Below are positions 1 through 9,200 of a stretch of 64,000 nucleotides of DNA, in pieces. Numbering within the stretch: the stretch's first letter is position 1; the number at the start of each line of letters is the position of its first letter. This stretch comes from Gracilariopsis chorda (lineage: Eukaryota; Rhodophyta; Florideophyceae; Gracilariales; Gracilariaceae): the NCBI GenBank assembly GCA_003194525.1, contig NBIV01000163.1, forward strand, positions 1 to 64,000, written 5' to 3'. A model generated the notes under the pieces. The model was not told the DNA's origin, made no database searches, and saw nothing but the letters and a program-made list of their open reading frames with translations. Position numbers and translations under genes: made by a program.

Positions 1-1092
1 TGAGTACTCATATCAGAATTTGATAGTGCGGTGGAGCCTCTGTTCCATCTCCCGAGGTTCTTTTCTGCGGGCGTGCCCAAACGGCAAAACATCTAGTACG
101 CTTGGTTGGTTTGTAAATGGCTAAAGCAAAAGAACGAGCGGTTTCGTGTCTCAAGGGACATCTCTCGTCTAGATCATTCTTGTAAAGAAATCCACACCAG
201 TCTTTTCCTGTCATTTATGAGCGTTGGGAAGACGAGTAGCGGTTGTGGAGGCAAATTCCAGCACGTGAAATGGAGCAAGCGACGTAAAAGCAGATTGTTG
301 GCCACACCATTTGTGTGGTGCTGAGGGTAGGGTTGGTTTGGAAGTTTGGTTTCTGTCCACCTTATTCGTAGAATAGAAACCTTCAGGTCCGAAGTGTATT
401 GCACGTACTAAGGGTAACCTTATCCCAAGTTACAAGGGTACAAGGGTACCGTTGGTACGTTCATACCTGGATGGGATGAGAGTTTGGAGTGACGTATGAG
501 GTAGTTGTTTCTGCTGCTTTTCTCGAGAGGCAGATAGTGTTTTTCCTTGGAACAATGGTGGTGGAAGTGGGAGCACGAGTCTCGTGAGGGCAAAAATGGC
601 ACTAGAGTATTCTTGGCGCTGCAGCGTCTTCGCTTGCTTACAGTCGTGATGAGAATTAGATTGAAGGAGAAGTGAGTGGATTTTGTGCCTGGGGGCCAAC
701 ACTGATGGTGGTGCGATTTAAAAGAAAGGGGTATCTCAGATAGTTTGGGAGTCCTGAGATATATGAAAAGCGAAATAAAGATGATTCGGGAGGGAGTCTG
801 AAGTGAAGGTACGGATTGACAGCGCTGGAGTTACTAATAAGAATGGAGCAGCACACGCCCTTTATACGGCGGCAAGCTTTAACCAAGGACAACAGGAAAC
901 GGAGTATGCTAAATCTGTATCACGGTACTCACGGGTAAGAGTCATGAAGAATAACCAGTTATATCCATCGCTTTCAGGGCGGTTGAACGAGCGTGGAAGT
1001 TCGAGCGTTGTGTGATGATGTTAGCTGCAGATGGCACTCACACAGAGTCACAATAACATCTCCGGCGGGGTGGCCTGGAGTCACCACACCGT
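1..1092. other. Intergenic DNA without a recognisable gene
   Basis: Both strands contain only short open frames (at most about 100 codons), none with a recognisable domain, and no long repeat of anything else in the window was seen. The stretch flanks the Harbinger-type transposon to its right. Confidence 0.6.
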
Positions 1093-1170
1093 GAGCGGTC
1101 ATGGCTCAGTCGGTAACCACCTTCGTGTGCATTTTGTGAAGTTCGGGATTCGAACCCCGGCTTGCCACTC
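1093..1170 (+). ncRNA. Degenerate tRNA-like sequence with A and B boxes
   Basis: A 78-nt segment has a near-perfect pol III box A (TGGCTCAGTCGG, 1102-1113) and a B-box-like GATTCGAACCC (1147-1157). The first seven bases can pair with the last seven (GAGCGGT with GCCACTC) with one mismatch and one wobble. TGG/CCA can form a D-stem. The anticodon arm does not fold into a 5-bp stem with a 7-nt loop, and the T-stem has mismatches, so no anticodon can be assigned. It is either a tRNA pseudogene or the head of a tRNA-derived SINE; no SINE tail was identified. Confidence 0.35.
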
Positions 1171-1552
1171 TTCTAACCGGTTCAGCACACGTTGAAAAAC
1201 AGTAAACAGTATTGCTATCGATAAGCGTAGTACCCTTGGTAACTATCACAAAATCTTAACATGGCGGAGAAGAAAGCATTCAATGCGAATGGCTGTGCCA
1301 GCGGCTCAGTGAAACGTGTAGACGTTCACATTTCACTGAACCTGACAGTCAGATTATCCAGGACGCACCGCCGGCGGCTCTGGCTGGCTTCGTGTGTCGG
1401 TCTAGCCGCCAGGCACTACCCCATGTCTTTTAGTCAAAAATAAGTGTGTCTTTCGACAGATATGGGCACTCGTGACATGCATAAAACCTCAAGGGCTCAA
1501 TTTAACAAAATTAAGAACGCAATATTTTAGAATAAGCTATACCATTCGTCTC
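1171..1552. other. Intergenic DNA
   Basis: No gene is recognised. A 60-codon open frame from 1261 has no recognisable domain. The stretch ends at the TTA target-site duplication of the adjacent transposon. Confidence 0.5.
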
Positions 1553-1569
1553 TTAGGCCCTTTCTACAT
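1553..1569 (+). repeat. Left TIR with TTA target duplication
   Basis: TTA at 1553-1555 is followed by GGCCCTTTCTACAT, matching the inverted right end of the element. Confidence 0.85.
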
Positions 1570-1816
1570 ATGAATTGAGACAACCGGGGCCGGGACACTA
1601 TTTTCGAGCGAATTGTCCATTGGACATTTTTCATGTAAAGACCCAAACTCCCGCCACAAATGTAGAAACACCCAGTAGACAACAAATAACAACTGCCCGG
1701 AACCCTTTCGCGCCAAATGACAAGAACGCAGCCGACTATATAACAACATTCCCACCATTGCTCCCTTTTGTCCATTTCCATAATGCGTCAAAACGGCCAT
1801 ACAACCACTAGAAATC

Positions 1817-2375
1817 ATGGCTCAGAGCACATCCCAACACAATACCCAGCTGCCTCTGTCACCTGAAACCGCAAAAAATGGTAGCAGTTGTTCCCAATCT
1901 TTCTTGGCCACACCACAACCAGCACCAACGTCCACACCCTCCGTTCCATCTTTGGACGAAAACATCGGACCAAAAAGCGCGTCCCCCAGCTCAACACGAC
2001 CTACATCTGACAGCCAGCACTACGGCAATGACAAAGTGCTCATATTGTTCCAAATAATGAAGCAAGCTGGTTATGGTGACAGGAGTCCTCAGAAAAAGAG
2101 TCTCAAAAACGTCTTCACAGAAGCTGTTAAGCGAGCGGAGAAACAAAACCAGATAAAGCGCACTGCAAAGGGTTGGCAGAAAAAATTTACGCGCATCAAG
2201 CAAGAATATGCAGTTTTCATTACCAAGCTAAGAGCATCCGGAAGAGAAGGAGATGACGCAGACGTTTATGATAAACCCGAATATTTCGAAAAGATGCACG
2301 AATTGGAGAATGTAAAAGCTCGGTATGATCAACCTGCGCAGTATTGTACTGAAGACGGAAAACATGGCACAACAT
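1817..2375 (+). pseudogene. Harbinger ORF1, Myb/SANT-like DNA-binding protein, 5' part
   Basis: The reading frame opens with an S/T/P-rich leader of about 70 residues, then a helical basic region with the spacing of Myb/SANT-like (trihelix-type) domains of Harbinger partner proteins. Key residues are W135, the KKF..IKQEY stretch and the SGREGD motif. In this superfamily the Myb-like protein binds the transposon ends and helps import the transposase. The frame now stops at 2378-2380, a codon made by the first bases of E1's LTR. Removing E1 and one copy of AACAT lets the frame continue at 13570 to TGA at 13740-13742, giving about 243 residues. The insertion therefore truncated an otherwise open gene. 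Confidence 0.8.
2371..2375 (+). repeat. E1 target-site duplication, left copy
   Basis: AACAT, repeated exactly at 13565-13569 on the other side of the element. Confidence 0.9.
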
Positions 2376-3038
2376 TGTGAGATAGTGATTCTAATTCACA
2401 CAATTGAAAGTGTCTCCTAGAAGCAGTATCCGCTCGGCGTGCGTAGCGGGGCGTGATGGGTCACGAGATCCGGTAGGGGGGAAGTGATGCGTGGGGACGA
2501 GCGCCAGCACCGGGCGGTCGTAGGAAAGACTGGGCGGTTAGGTACGTGAGGCGCGGTCGAGATACGCGCGAAGAGTCCGAACGGCTTGTAAACCTAGTTG
2601 AGTCCCGTACGGAGTAATGTCTCAGGTCTGCTTTAGAGACAAAAGTAGTTCGGGACGGTGGTGCTTACCGTTTACTGAGTGTGGGTAGCGGGGAGCGAGG
2701 TGCACTAAGTACTGCACCTCGAGCTCAACCTGCACCGCAATCGCTACCCTTCTACTACGTACGGATAAAATTATTAAAATATCTAAGCCTATCGTACAAA
2801 TGCCACCAGCCACGTGGCTACCTGTCCGTCTGGCGCAGCAACCCTGCACCTCAGCCGTCCGGCACGTGTACACCTGTGGGCAATGAGTGCACAACCAATG
2901 GCATTGCCCGCTCCCGTGCACCACTCAACGATTCCGTTCGGCCAATCATAACGTGCCAAACAATCCGCTCGGATACGGTGCTTGAAGGCACTCAAGCACA
3001 CTCTGAAGTGCACTCCCGGGCGGGCCCGCTATACTACA
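2376..3038 (-). repeat. E1 3' LTR
   Basis: 663 bp, TG...CA bounded, more than 99% identical to 12901-13564. One of the differences falls inside a dispersed motif: CCGGTAGG here against CCGGTCGG in the other copy. An AT-rich block at about 2766-2795 could hold the minus-strand promoter. The short open frames inside the LTR appear in both copies and show no domain. Confidence 0.95.
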
Positions 3039-3050
3039 GACCCCCCTCCT
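3039..3050 (-). promoter_or_regulatory. E1 polypurine tract
   Basis: The sense strand immediately upstream of the 3' LTR reads AGGAGGGGGG then TC. All three Gypsy elements keep TC between the purine run and the LTR. It would prime plus-strand DNA synthesis. Confidence 0.8.
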
Positions 3051-3585
3051 AGAGCTCGCTTCGTCCGCGAAGTGCTCCCACACGGTGCTCGGTCTCATAC
3101 GAGCGCTAATCCGACCGGTTTAGAAATTGGCCCGCCCGGGCCGGGGGGGGGGTTATGTCGAATTTTCCCGAACGGACTTCCGACTTCTGCCGCCCACGGA
3201 GCGCTTTCGAAGGCGTATTCAAGTTCGAACGCCGACCGTACGGTCACGGCCCTGGGTGCGGATGCAGGGATCGTACGTGTCAGCGCATTGGACGCTCGGC
3301 TGAAGTTACAACGCGGTGCAACGGCGCGTCGTGTCCTTAGGACTCCTGACGTACGCAGCCAGCGACGGTTCCACGCAAGCGATCGCCTGCCTCCGAACGG
3401 CCGAGCTCTTGCGCGCCGAGCGAAATTCCGCGTCCTCCCACAGCCGCTGTACGAGAGGGATCCATCGAATCAACCGACCGGACACGCACTGACAACGCTC
3501 CCGCGATAGTGCTCTCGCGTTGCATTCGTTACCCGAGCGGCCGTGAACCTCCCGAGAGGCTCACCCCGTTTCCCGATCGGAACAG

Positions 3586-3593
3586 TATAAAAA
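3586..3593 (+). promoter_or_regulatory. TATA box for the antisense ORF of E1
   Basis: TATAAAAA lies 30 bp upstream of the ATG at 3616, on the strand opposite to gag-pol, directly after a CCGATCGG motif. TATA-driven initiation usually starts about 30 bp downstream, so the leader would be very short or initiation lies slightly upstream. It is the only clean TATAAA-type box I saw in this part of the element. Confidence 0.6.
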
Positions 3594-3615
3594 GGGGTGC
3601 TCCGAACTCGTCGAG

Positions 3616-5439
3616 ATGTCCACCGATCGGCACCAATTCGTCACGCCGGACCCCACGCTTGGAGCCCGGTCTGTCATCGCTCCGAATCAGGGAGGAGACT
3701 CGACCGTTTCGGCCAACCCCGCCGCGGACGCGAATCACGCGAGCGGGAGTGCGATTGCCGCGATGCCAAACGCTCCGAGCGGAAACAACCAAGAGAATGC
3801 CCCTCCGGGTCACTCCGTTGATCCGAGCGGGGTATCCATACCGAGGGTCGCGTCTCAGACGCTCCCGCTGCCGCCAACCGGAAGTACGAGCCAGCCGACC
3901 GGAAGCGCGAATCTCCCCGGGACTTTCGCAAGGCCGTTGCCGGGGCAGCAGTACGATCACCGCCTTCGTCGTTCGGGGTCCAGTGGCCAGAACGAGCAGC
4001 CGCCGTACGGTGTGGAGGAGCTGATCAACGCTCCGGACTTGCGCGACTTCCTGGACGCGAAGCGGTTTGCCGCGATTCCCGTACGGCGCTCGTTCTTTGA
4101 GCTAACCGGCCGGAACCCGAAACGTACTCGGGGCGAGGCCTGGGCACAGCGCTGGCGACATCTCCAGGGGATCGCCGGCCTCCAGAGCGACACGACGGTC
4201 GGCCGCTGTGACATGCCCTTCCTCCGGTGCCCGGAGGAGTATCAATGTCAGGCCCGCATGCAGGACCTGATCGGACGTATGGCGACCGATGTGGACTTCC
4301 CCAGTGCGGACAGTAACCCGCTGCAGCTCGTAATGTTTTCCCGACCGTACGACCGGATGTATTGGTTAAATCGTTGCCGTTGGGGCGACAATATCGCAAC
4401 GGAGGCGCGTCTGCGTAGCAACCGTGACGGATACATGTTCTGTTGGCACAACATCGAGTTCTTCGATGTGAGCCCAGCCGATCGGGAGAAGTTGTACGTT
4501 CGGGCTCCCCAGAACTGGGGGGAGTTTGACGTTACCCGTGATTTGTCGGTCATCACCCCGCCCGTCCTGGCCTATTACTCCGGTGAGGTGCTCCGCGACA
4601 GTGCCCTGAGTGAGCGCGTCATGCGCATCGCCATTGCGGAATGGGCCGTGTGCGCTCTGATGGCCTTTCTCCAATCCGTTTCGGAAGGAGTTCGGGTGTT
4701 CACCCGTACGGAGGATCCTCGAGTTAACTTTTTCCGAGGGTTCCCGGGGCAACCGAACACTCGTGAACCGCCCGGGCTTGGGAGATTGTTCCCGTTGCCG
4801 TACGGCTTGGTCTCATTGGTAATCCAGATGGGGCTGGAGAACGTTCTTCGTGGCACCATCTATGCAACCGAGACCGCGCGGAGGTGGCTATACCTGTCGG
4901 TGATGACCGATTGGGTCGTGACCCCAGGCTATCTGTGGTTTGATCCCCGGACGGAAACTTTTCCCGAGATGCCGCGGATTCCCACCGATCCGTTCCCGCT
5001 CACCCATTGTCTCCAGTTGGGCCCCGTACGGCCGCCGTGGGATTTCCCCAACGTGGCCGAATTCGATCCGCTCGGAGGTGTCGCTGCTCAGGCCATGGAG
5101 GTTGCTCCTCCGGAGCCGGAGCGGAGGCTGCCAGGGGCGGGTAGCAAGGAAGTGGGTACCCAGACGGACGACGTGAATCCTGCCGAACGGGCTGTAGCAC
5201 ACCTACCCCGATGGCTGGGGTTGCAACTCCGTCCGGTCAGAGGCCTCCCACCCCACAGCGGGTCAGCCCTGGTTCGGCTAGCCTTCCGGTTCCGGGCGTC
5301 AGTACGCGTGGCCGTACTCGCGGTGCAGCTTCTGCTAGCCGTGGCTGTCGCAGGGGGAGTACGCCTGGCGTTCGTGGCGGCATCTCAAAGACGCAGCCGT
5401 CCTCCGCTCGTAGGGGCCGTTAGTGGGTTGCTAGCATAG
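3616..5439 (+). CDS. Conserved antisense ORF (aORF) of E1, function unknown
   Basis: 607 codons on the strand opposite to gag-pol. Residues 1-130 are rich in S, T, P, N and G and look disordered. A core of about 350 residues from residue 132 is homologous to the antisense ORFs of E2 and E3: FAAIP near the start, DMPFLRC, FCWH (275-278) followed by EFFDV, AEWAVCALMAFL (from about 341), PLPYG, VLRGT, and TPGYLWFD (from about 436). These hydrophobic and Trp/His/Cys positions recur although E1 is distant from E2/E3. No known domain is recognised and no nucleic-acid enzyme motif is seen. The last roughly 75 residues become hydrophobic and Arg-rich, while another frame there (5211-5423) reads as an S/P/R-rich tail, so a late frameshift is possible. 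It could be an accessory DNA-binding, anti-silencing or envelope-replacing protein; the sequence does not decide. Confidence 0.8.
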   Translation: MSTDRHQFVTPDPTLGARSVIAPNQGGDSTVSANPAADANHASGSAIAAMPNAPSGNNQENAPPGHSVDPSGVSIPRVASQTLPLPPTGSTSQPTGSANLPGTFARPLPGQQYDHRLRRSGSSGQNEQPPYGVEELINAPDLRDFLDAKRFAAIPVRRSFFELTGRNPKRTRGEAWAQRWRHLQGIAGLQSDTTVGRCDMPFLRCPEEYQCQARMQDLIGRMATDVDFPSADSNPLQLVMFSRPYDRMYWLNRCRWGDNIATEARLRSNRDGYMFCWHNIEFFDVSPADREKLYVRAPQNWGEFDVTRDLSVITPPVLAYYSGEVLRDSALSERVMRIAIAEWAVCALMAFLQSVSEGVRVFTRTEDPRVNFFRGFPGQPNTREPPGLGRLFPLPYGLVSLVIQMGLENVLRGTIYATETARRWLYLSVMTDWVVTPGYLWFDPRTETFPEMPRIPTDPFPLTHCLQLGPVRPPWDFPNVAEFDPLGGVAAQAMEVAPPEPERRLPGAGSKEVGTQTDDVNPAERAVAHLPRWLGLQLRPVRGLPPHSGSALVRLAFRFRASVRVAVLAVQLLLAVAVAGGVRLAFVAASQRRSRPPLVGAVSGLLA

Positions 5440-6241
5440 CCTCCCGTACGTACGGAGTAAACCTTGTTATTGTTGTGTGTGGTCTCGCTCCCCGTGGTAG
5501 CGTTTGAGCACTCCCGCCATGCGGTCTTGTAGCCGGGTGAGGTCATCGTCGCCGCGCGTAGGGGGTGTCACGCGGACGTTGCTTGCCACGTCAGCGTTAG
5601 CGCGCCCGCGTCCTGCTCGGTGGTCAGCGCCGATCGGAAACCAAAAAAAATCGGGAATTGTGCGATTTCAGGGTGCGGTGCAATGCGTCGCCGTTCGGTA
5701 TCCGATTCGGTATATAGTAATGCACGTAGCGAGCGTGTGGTGCGTCTCAAAAAATTCTAAGTTATTTGACCGTGCGGGGAAGCCAAATCGGCCATTTTGA
5801 GCGTCTGAAACGCCACCGTTCCGGAGATATCGGCGAAAGGGTAAATCGTCGTTTTCGACCCCGTGTGGGCAGGCAATTTCCGCGCGTAATTTTTTGATTA
5901 TCCTTGCAAGTAACCGCGGCGGCGCCGGCAGTATGCGGGCAAGGAGTGCATGCACTCGCCCCCGTTCGGGCACCAGCAATGCTGGTTGACGCGTGCACAT
6001 GCTTGGTGCACGCGTGACCGGTGAGCTCGATGCGGGTGGCGCTTTCCGTGACGTACGTACGGCTTTCCGCGAACGCGCAGCCCTTCGTAGGTCGTGGTGC
6101 TCAGTGTTTGCGGTTCTTTCGTTCGCCGTTTCACAGTGTGTCGATCTCGACGAGGCCGTTTTCGTTCGGTTTGGGCGCAATTGTTGAGTGTCCCCATTGA
6201 CCGTCTCCGCTTGGAAGCTTGGAACTGCCTGTTTTGGGGCG
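5440..6241. other. Convergent gap between aORF and pol stops in E1
   Basis: About 800 bp with no supported gene between two converging stop codons. It includes three adjacent inverted repeats at 5944-6015 and continued CCGNNCGG-type motifs. It probably holds both 3' untranslated regions. Confidence 0.6.
5944..6015. terminator. Three tandem inverted repeats in the convergent gap
   Basis: Within 72 bp there are a perfect 14-bp palindrome (GAGTGCATGCACTC, 5944-5957), a 6-bp stem with an AAT loop (ACCAGC/GCTGGT, about 5971-5985), and a perfect 10-bp stem with a 7-nt loop (ACGCGTGCAC at 5989-5998 with 6006-6015). Their place between converging frames suggests a role in 3' ends or in RNA structure. 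The role is inferred. Confidence 0.5.
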
Positions 6242-9200
6242 TCATTTCGTTCGGTTCAGGGGTTTCGGGTTTGATTCCCCCCCTCCTAAAGTGGGGCGCC
6301 TCCGTGCGGCCCGTCGGTTCCAATACCGTGCAACGAAATATTGCGGTATGTGTTCGGGCGGTTCCCATGTGTCATGCCGAGCGGAGTATCCGTGCCAGCG
6401 GACGCGGTATAATCTTCCGTACGGGTGGTTGGCCGATCGGCCGTGGTCGACAATGCGGTCGACAACGGCCAACGTCGTTGGCGGTCGGTTTCCGTTCGGG
6501 GAAGACTCGTGGTCCCGGGCAGGTGTTGTGTCTCCGTTCGGTGAGGTTCCCGCCTTAGGGAGATCCACTCTGCCGTCCGGTTCTGCCAATTCGGTGGCTG
6601 GGGGTGTGTTAGGTGTTAGTGGCCGGGACGTCCGCTTGGAACTATTTGTACCGCTCGGGGTATCTCGCAATTGAGCGGGAGTGCTTCCGGTCAGCGTGTC
6701 TTGGGCATTTCCGTCCGGGGGGCTCCTGCCGTGCGATTTTGACTGCCGAGCGGGGGCCAACGTGACGCGATCGATGCTGACGGTGTCATGAACGCCGTCA
6801 ACGTCGATGGTCACGGTGGTGTCCGTCGCGGATATGATGACGTACGGACCGGTCGTTCTCAATGAAAACTTCCGTGACGTACGTTCGTGCTCCTCCAGGG
6901 CCGCATCGGTCGAAGTAGTAGCCGGGCGGTCTAGAAAGACTTCCTGTCCCAGTCGGAAGGTTGGAGTTAGCCGTACGGATTTATCGAAGTCCTCTTTGTA
7001 ACGCCGTTGCGCAGCGGTGAGGCGATTCCGAGCGGACTGAAGCGTCGTCTTTAAAAGACGTAGAGTGTAACGCTTCATCTGTGCGGGCGTCGGTTGCACC
7101 GGCGTTCGCGGTTCCGTTGCGGAACTGGGCTCATCCAGTATTACGTTCGGCGGGACACGGTTTAACGCCAAATCGAAATGCGTGGTCCAGGTGCTGCGGT
7201 GGACCTGTAGATTATATCCGTACGTAATTGGTTGCACGTAAGCGTGCCAGTTAGACTGGTGGTCTGCGACATAATGTCGCAGTCGTTGCACCAGTGTCTT
7301 GTTAAACCGTTCGGCTTGACCGTTCGTCTGGGGATGATATGCCGTGGTCCGCACGTGCTTTGTCCCCAGTGCGGCGCAGACGTCTTCGAAAAACTTGGAG
7401 ACGAACTGCGGGCCGTTATCGGTAAGTAGGTGGTTAGGAATGCCGTACGGATACGCCCAGTTTTCCAGGAAAGCCCTGGCAACCACGGGAGCTGTGGTTG
7501 ACCGTAGCGGGATAGCGCGGCATAATTTAGAGAACCGGTCGGTAATGACGAGGATATACTCGTAGCCGTTGACGGACTTCGGGAATGGACCGACAATGTC
7601 CATTGCGACAAATTCCAATGGTCCGGCAGCGGGAAACAGCTTGAGTCGCTTCTGCGACCGGTACTGAGTTCCCCGCACGGCAGCGCACGATCGACAGTCC
7701 CGTGCGGTCTGGAACACATCGTTCGCCATTTGCGGCCAGTAGAAATCCCTCCTCAGGGTATTGTGCATGCGGGTCCCGCCCGGGTGCCCTTCCAAGCGCG
7801 GATAGTGCGCGAGATACAGCACGCGCGGTACCAGTGCACGGGGCACCACTCGCTGGAGAGCACCATCCAAGGGGGAGCGTCGGACGATAATTCCGTACCA
7901 GTTCACGTCGAATAGCGTGACACCGTTACCAATGTCCTTCCGCACGGTCTTGCAATATCCGTCTTCGGCCTGGGCTCGGACGAATTCTTCGACCGTGATT
8001 GGCCGGACGTCCGTCTCTTCCTCGACTATTGCGAGGACCTCTGGAATTCCGACCGGGTCATGTCCGCACGGGGTGTCCAGCGTGACGCCTCGGTGCTCCT
8101 GTCCGTCGATGGTGACATCGGCGACCAAATCGTTGTCTTCTTCCGCTCGGTCGGATATCAGGAGGCACGGCACCTCTTCGTCAAGGGGGTTGGTGTCTTC
8201 GCGGTCCGTTCGGATTCGGGAAAGAGCATCGGCTGCCTGATGCTTAACTCCTGGTCGGTGTACGATGTCAAATTCGTACTCCATGAGGCGCAGGCGCCAT
8301 CGTGCTAGCCGACCGGTGGCATCGGCCAGATTGAGTATCCACCGTAATGCGTGGTGGTCCGTGCGGAGTGTGAACCTCTGGCCTTCCAGGTACGGTCGGA
8401 GGTGCAATATCGCCCATACAACGGCGAGACATTCCCGTTCGGTCGTGGTGTAGTCCCGTTCGGGTTTCGACAAAGAACGGCTCCAGTAGCCGATCGGGAG
8501 TAGGTCGCCGTCCGGTTGCTTCTGTAGGAGAACGCAACCTACCTGTTTATCACAGGCATCAGTGTCCAGAACGTACGGCATATCTTGGCGCGGAATTGCC
8601 AAGATAGGCGGTCGAATGAGCCGTTGCCGTAACTCATCGTACGCCTGGTATTCCTCATCGGACAGAGTATCGAAGCAGACCGGTTGGCCTTTCTCGAGCT
8701 TGCGGTTAAGCGGTGCCGCAACTCGAGCGAAATTCTTGACGAACCGGCGGAAGACGTTACACAGGCCTAAGAACGATCGGAGCTCTGTCTGGTTGGTCGG
8801 TGGCTTAGCCGCTCGGATTGCTTCTTGTGTCTTTGTTGACACTTGAAGCTTGCCCGGACGGATGATGTGGCCAAGGTAGTCGACCGTGCTACTGAAAAAG
8901 TGGCACTTGTCCAGACGTAGCGTCACGCCTGCCGATCGGAGTAGGGTCAGAATTGTCCGTACGTGCTCGTAGTGCTCGGTTACCGAACTGGAGTAGATGA
9001 TGACGTCATCAAGGTAGACCAATGCGTACTGCGACTTCACACGGGATAAGATGATATCCAGTGCACGTTGGAACGTTGCCGGAGCATTCTTCAATCCGAA
9101 CGGCATTCGTAAATACCTGAACAGCCCCATGTGTGAGGTGAAGGTAGTCTTGTCCCGATCGGTCTCATCCACTTCCACTTGCCAATATCCGCTATTGGCA

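Noticed and set aside
1093-1170. A functional tRNA gene
   Set aside because: No anticodon stem-loop of normal size and a mismatched T-stem.
2681-3052. Open frames of 100-125 codons inside the E1 LTR
   Set aside because: They recur only because the LTR is duplicated (also at 13207-13590), show no domain, and the two copies differ in their 3' continuation.
2982-3509. 175-codon plus-strand frame crossing the LTR boundary
   Set aside because: Composition is Arg/Pro-rich, it crosses the LTR end and PPT, and E2/E3 have no equivalent.
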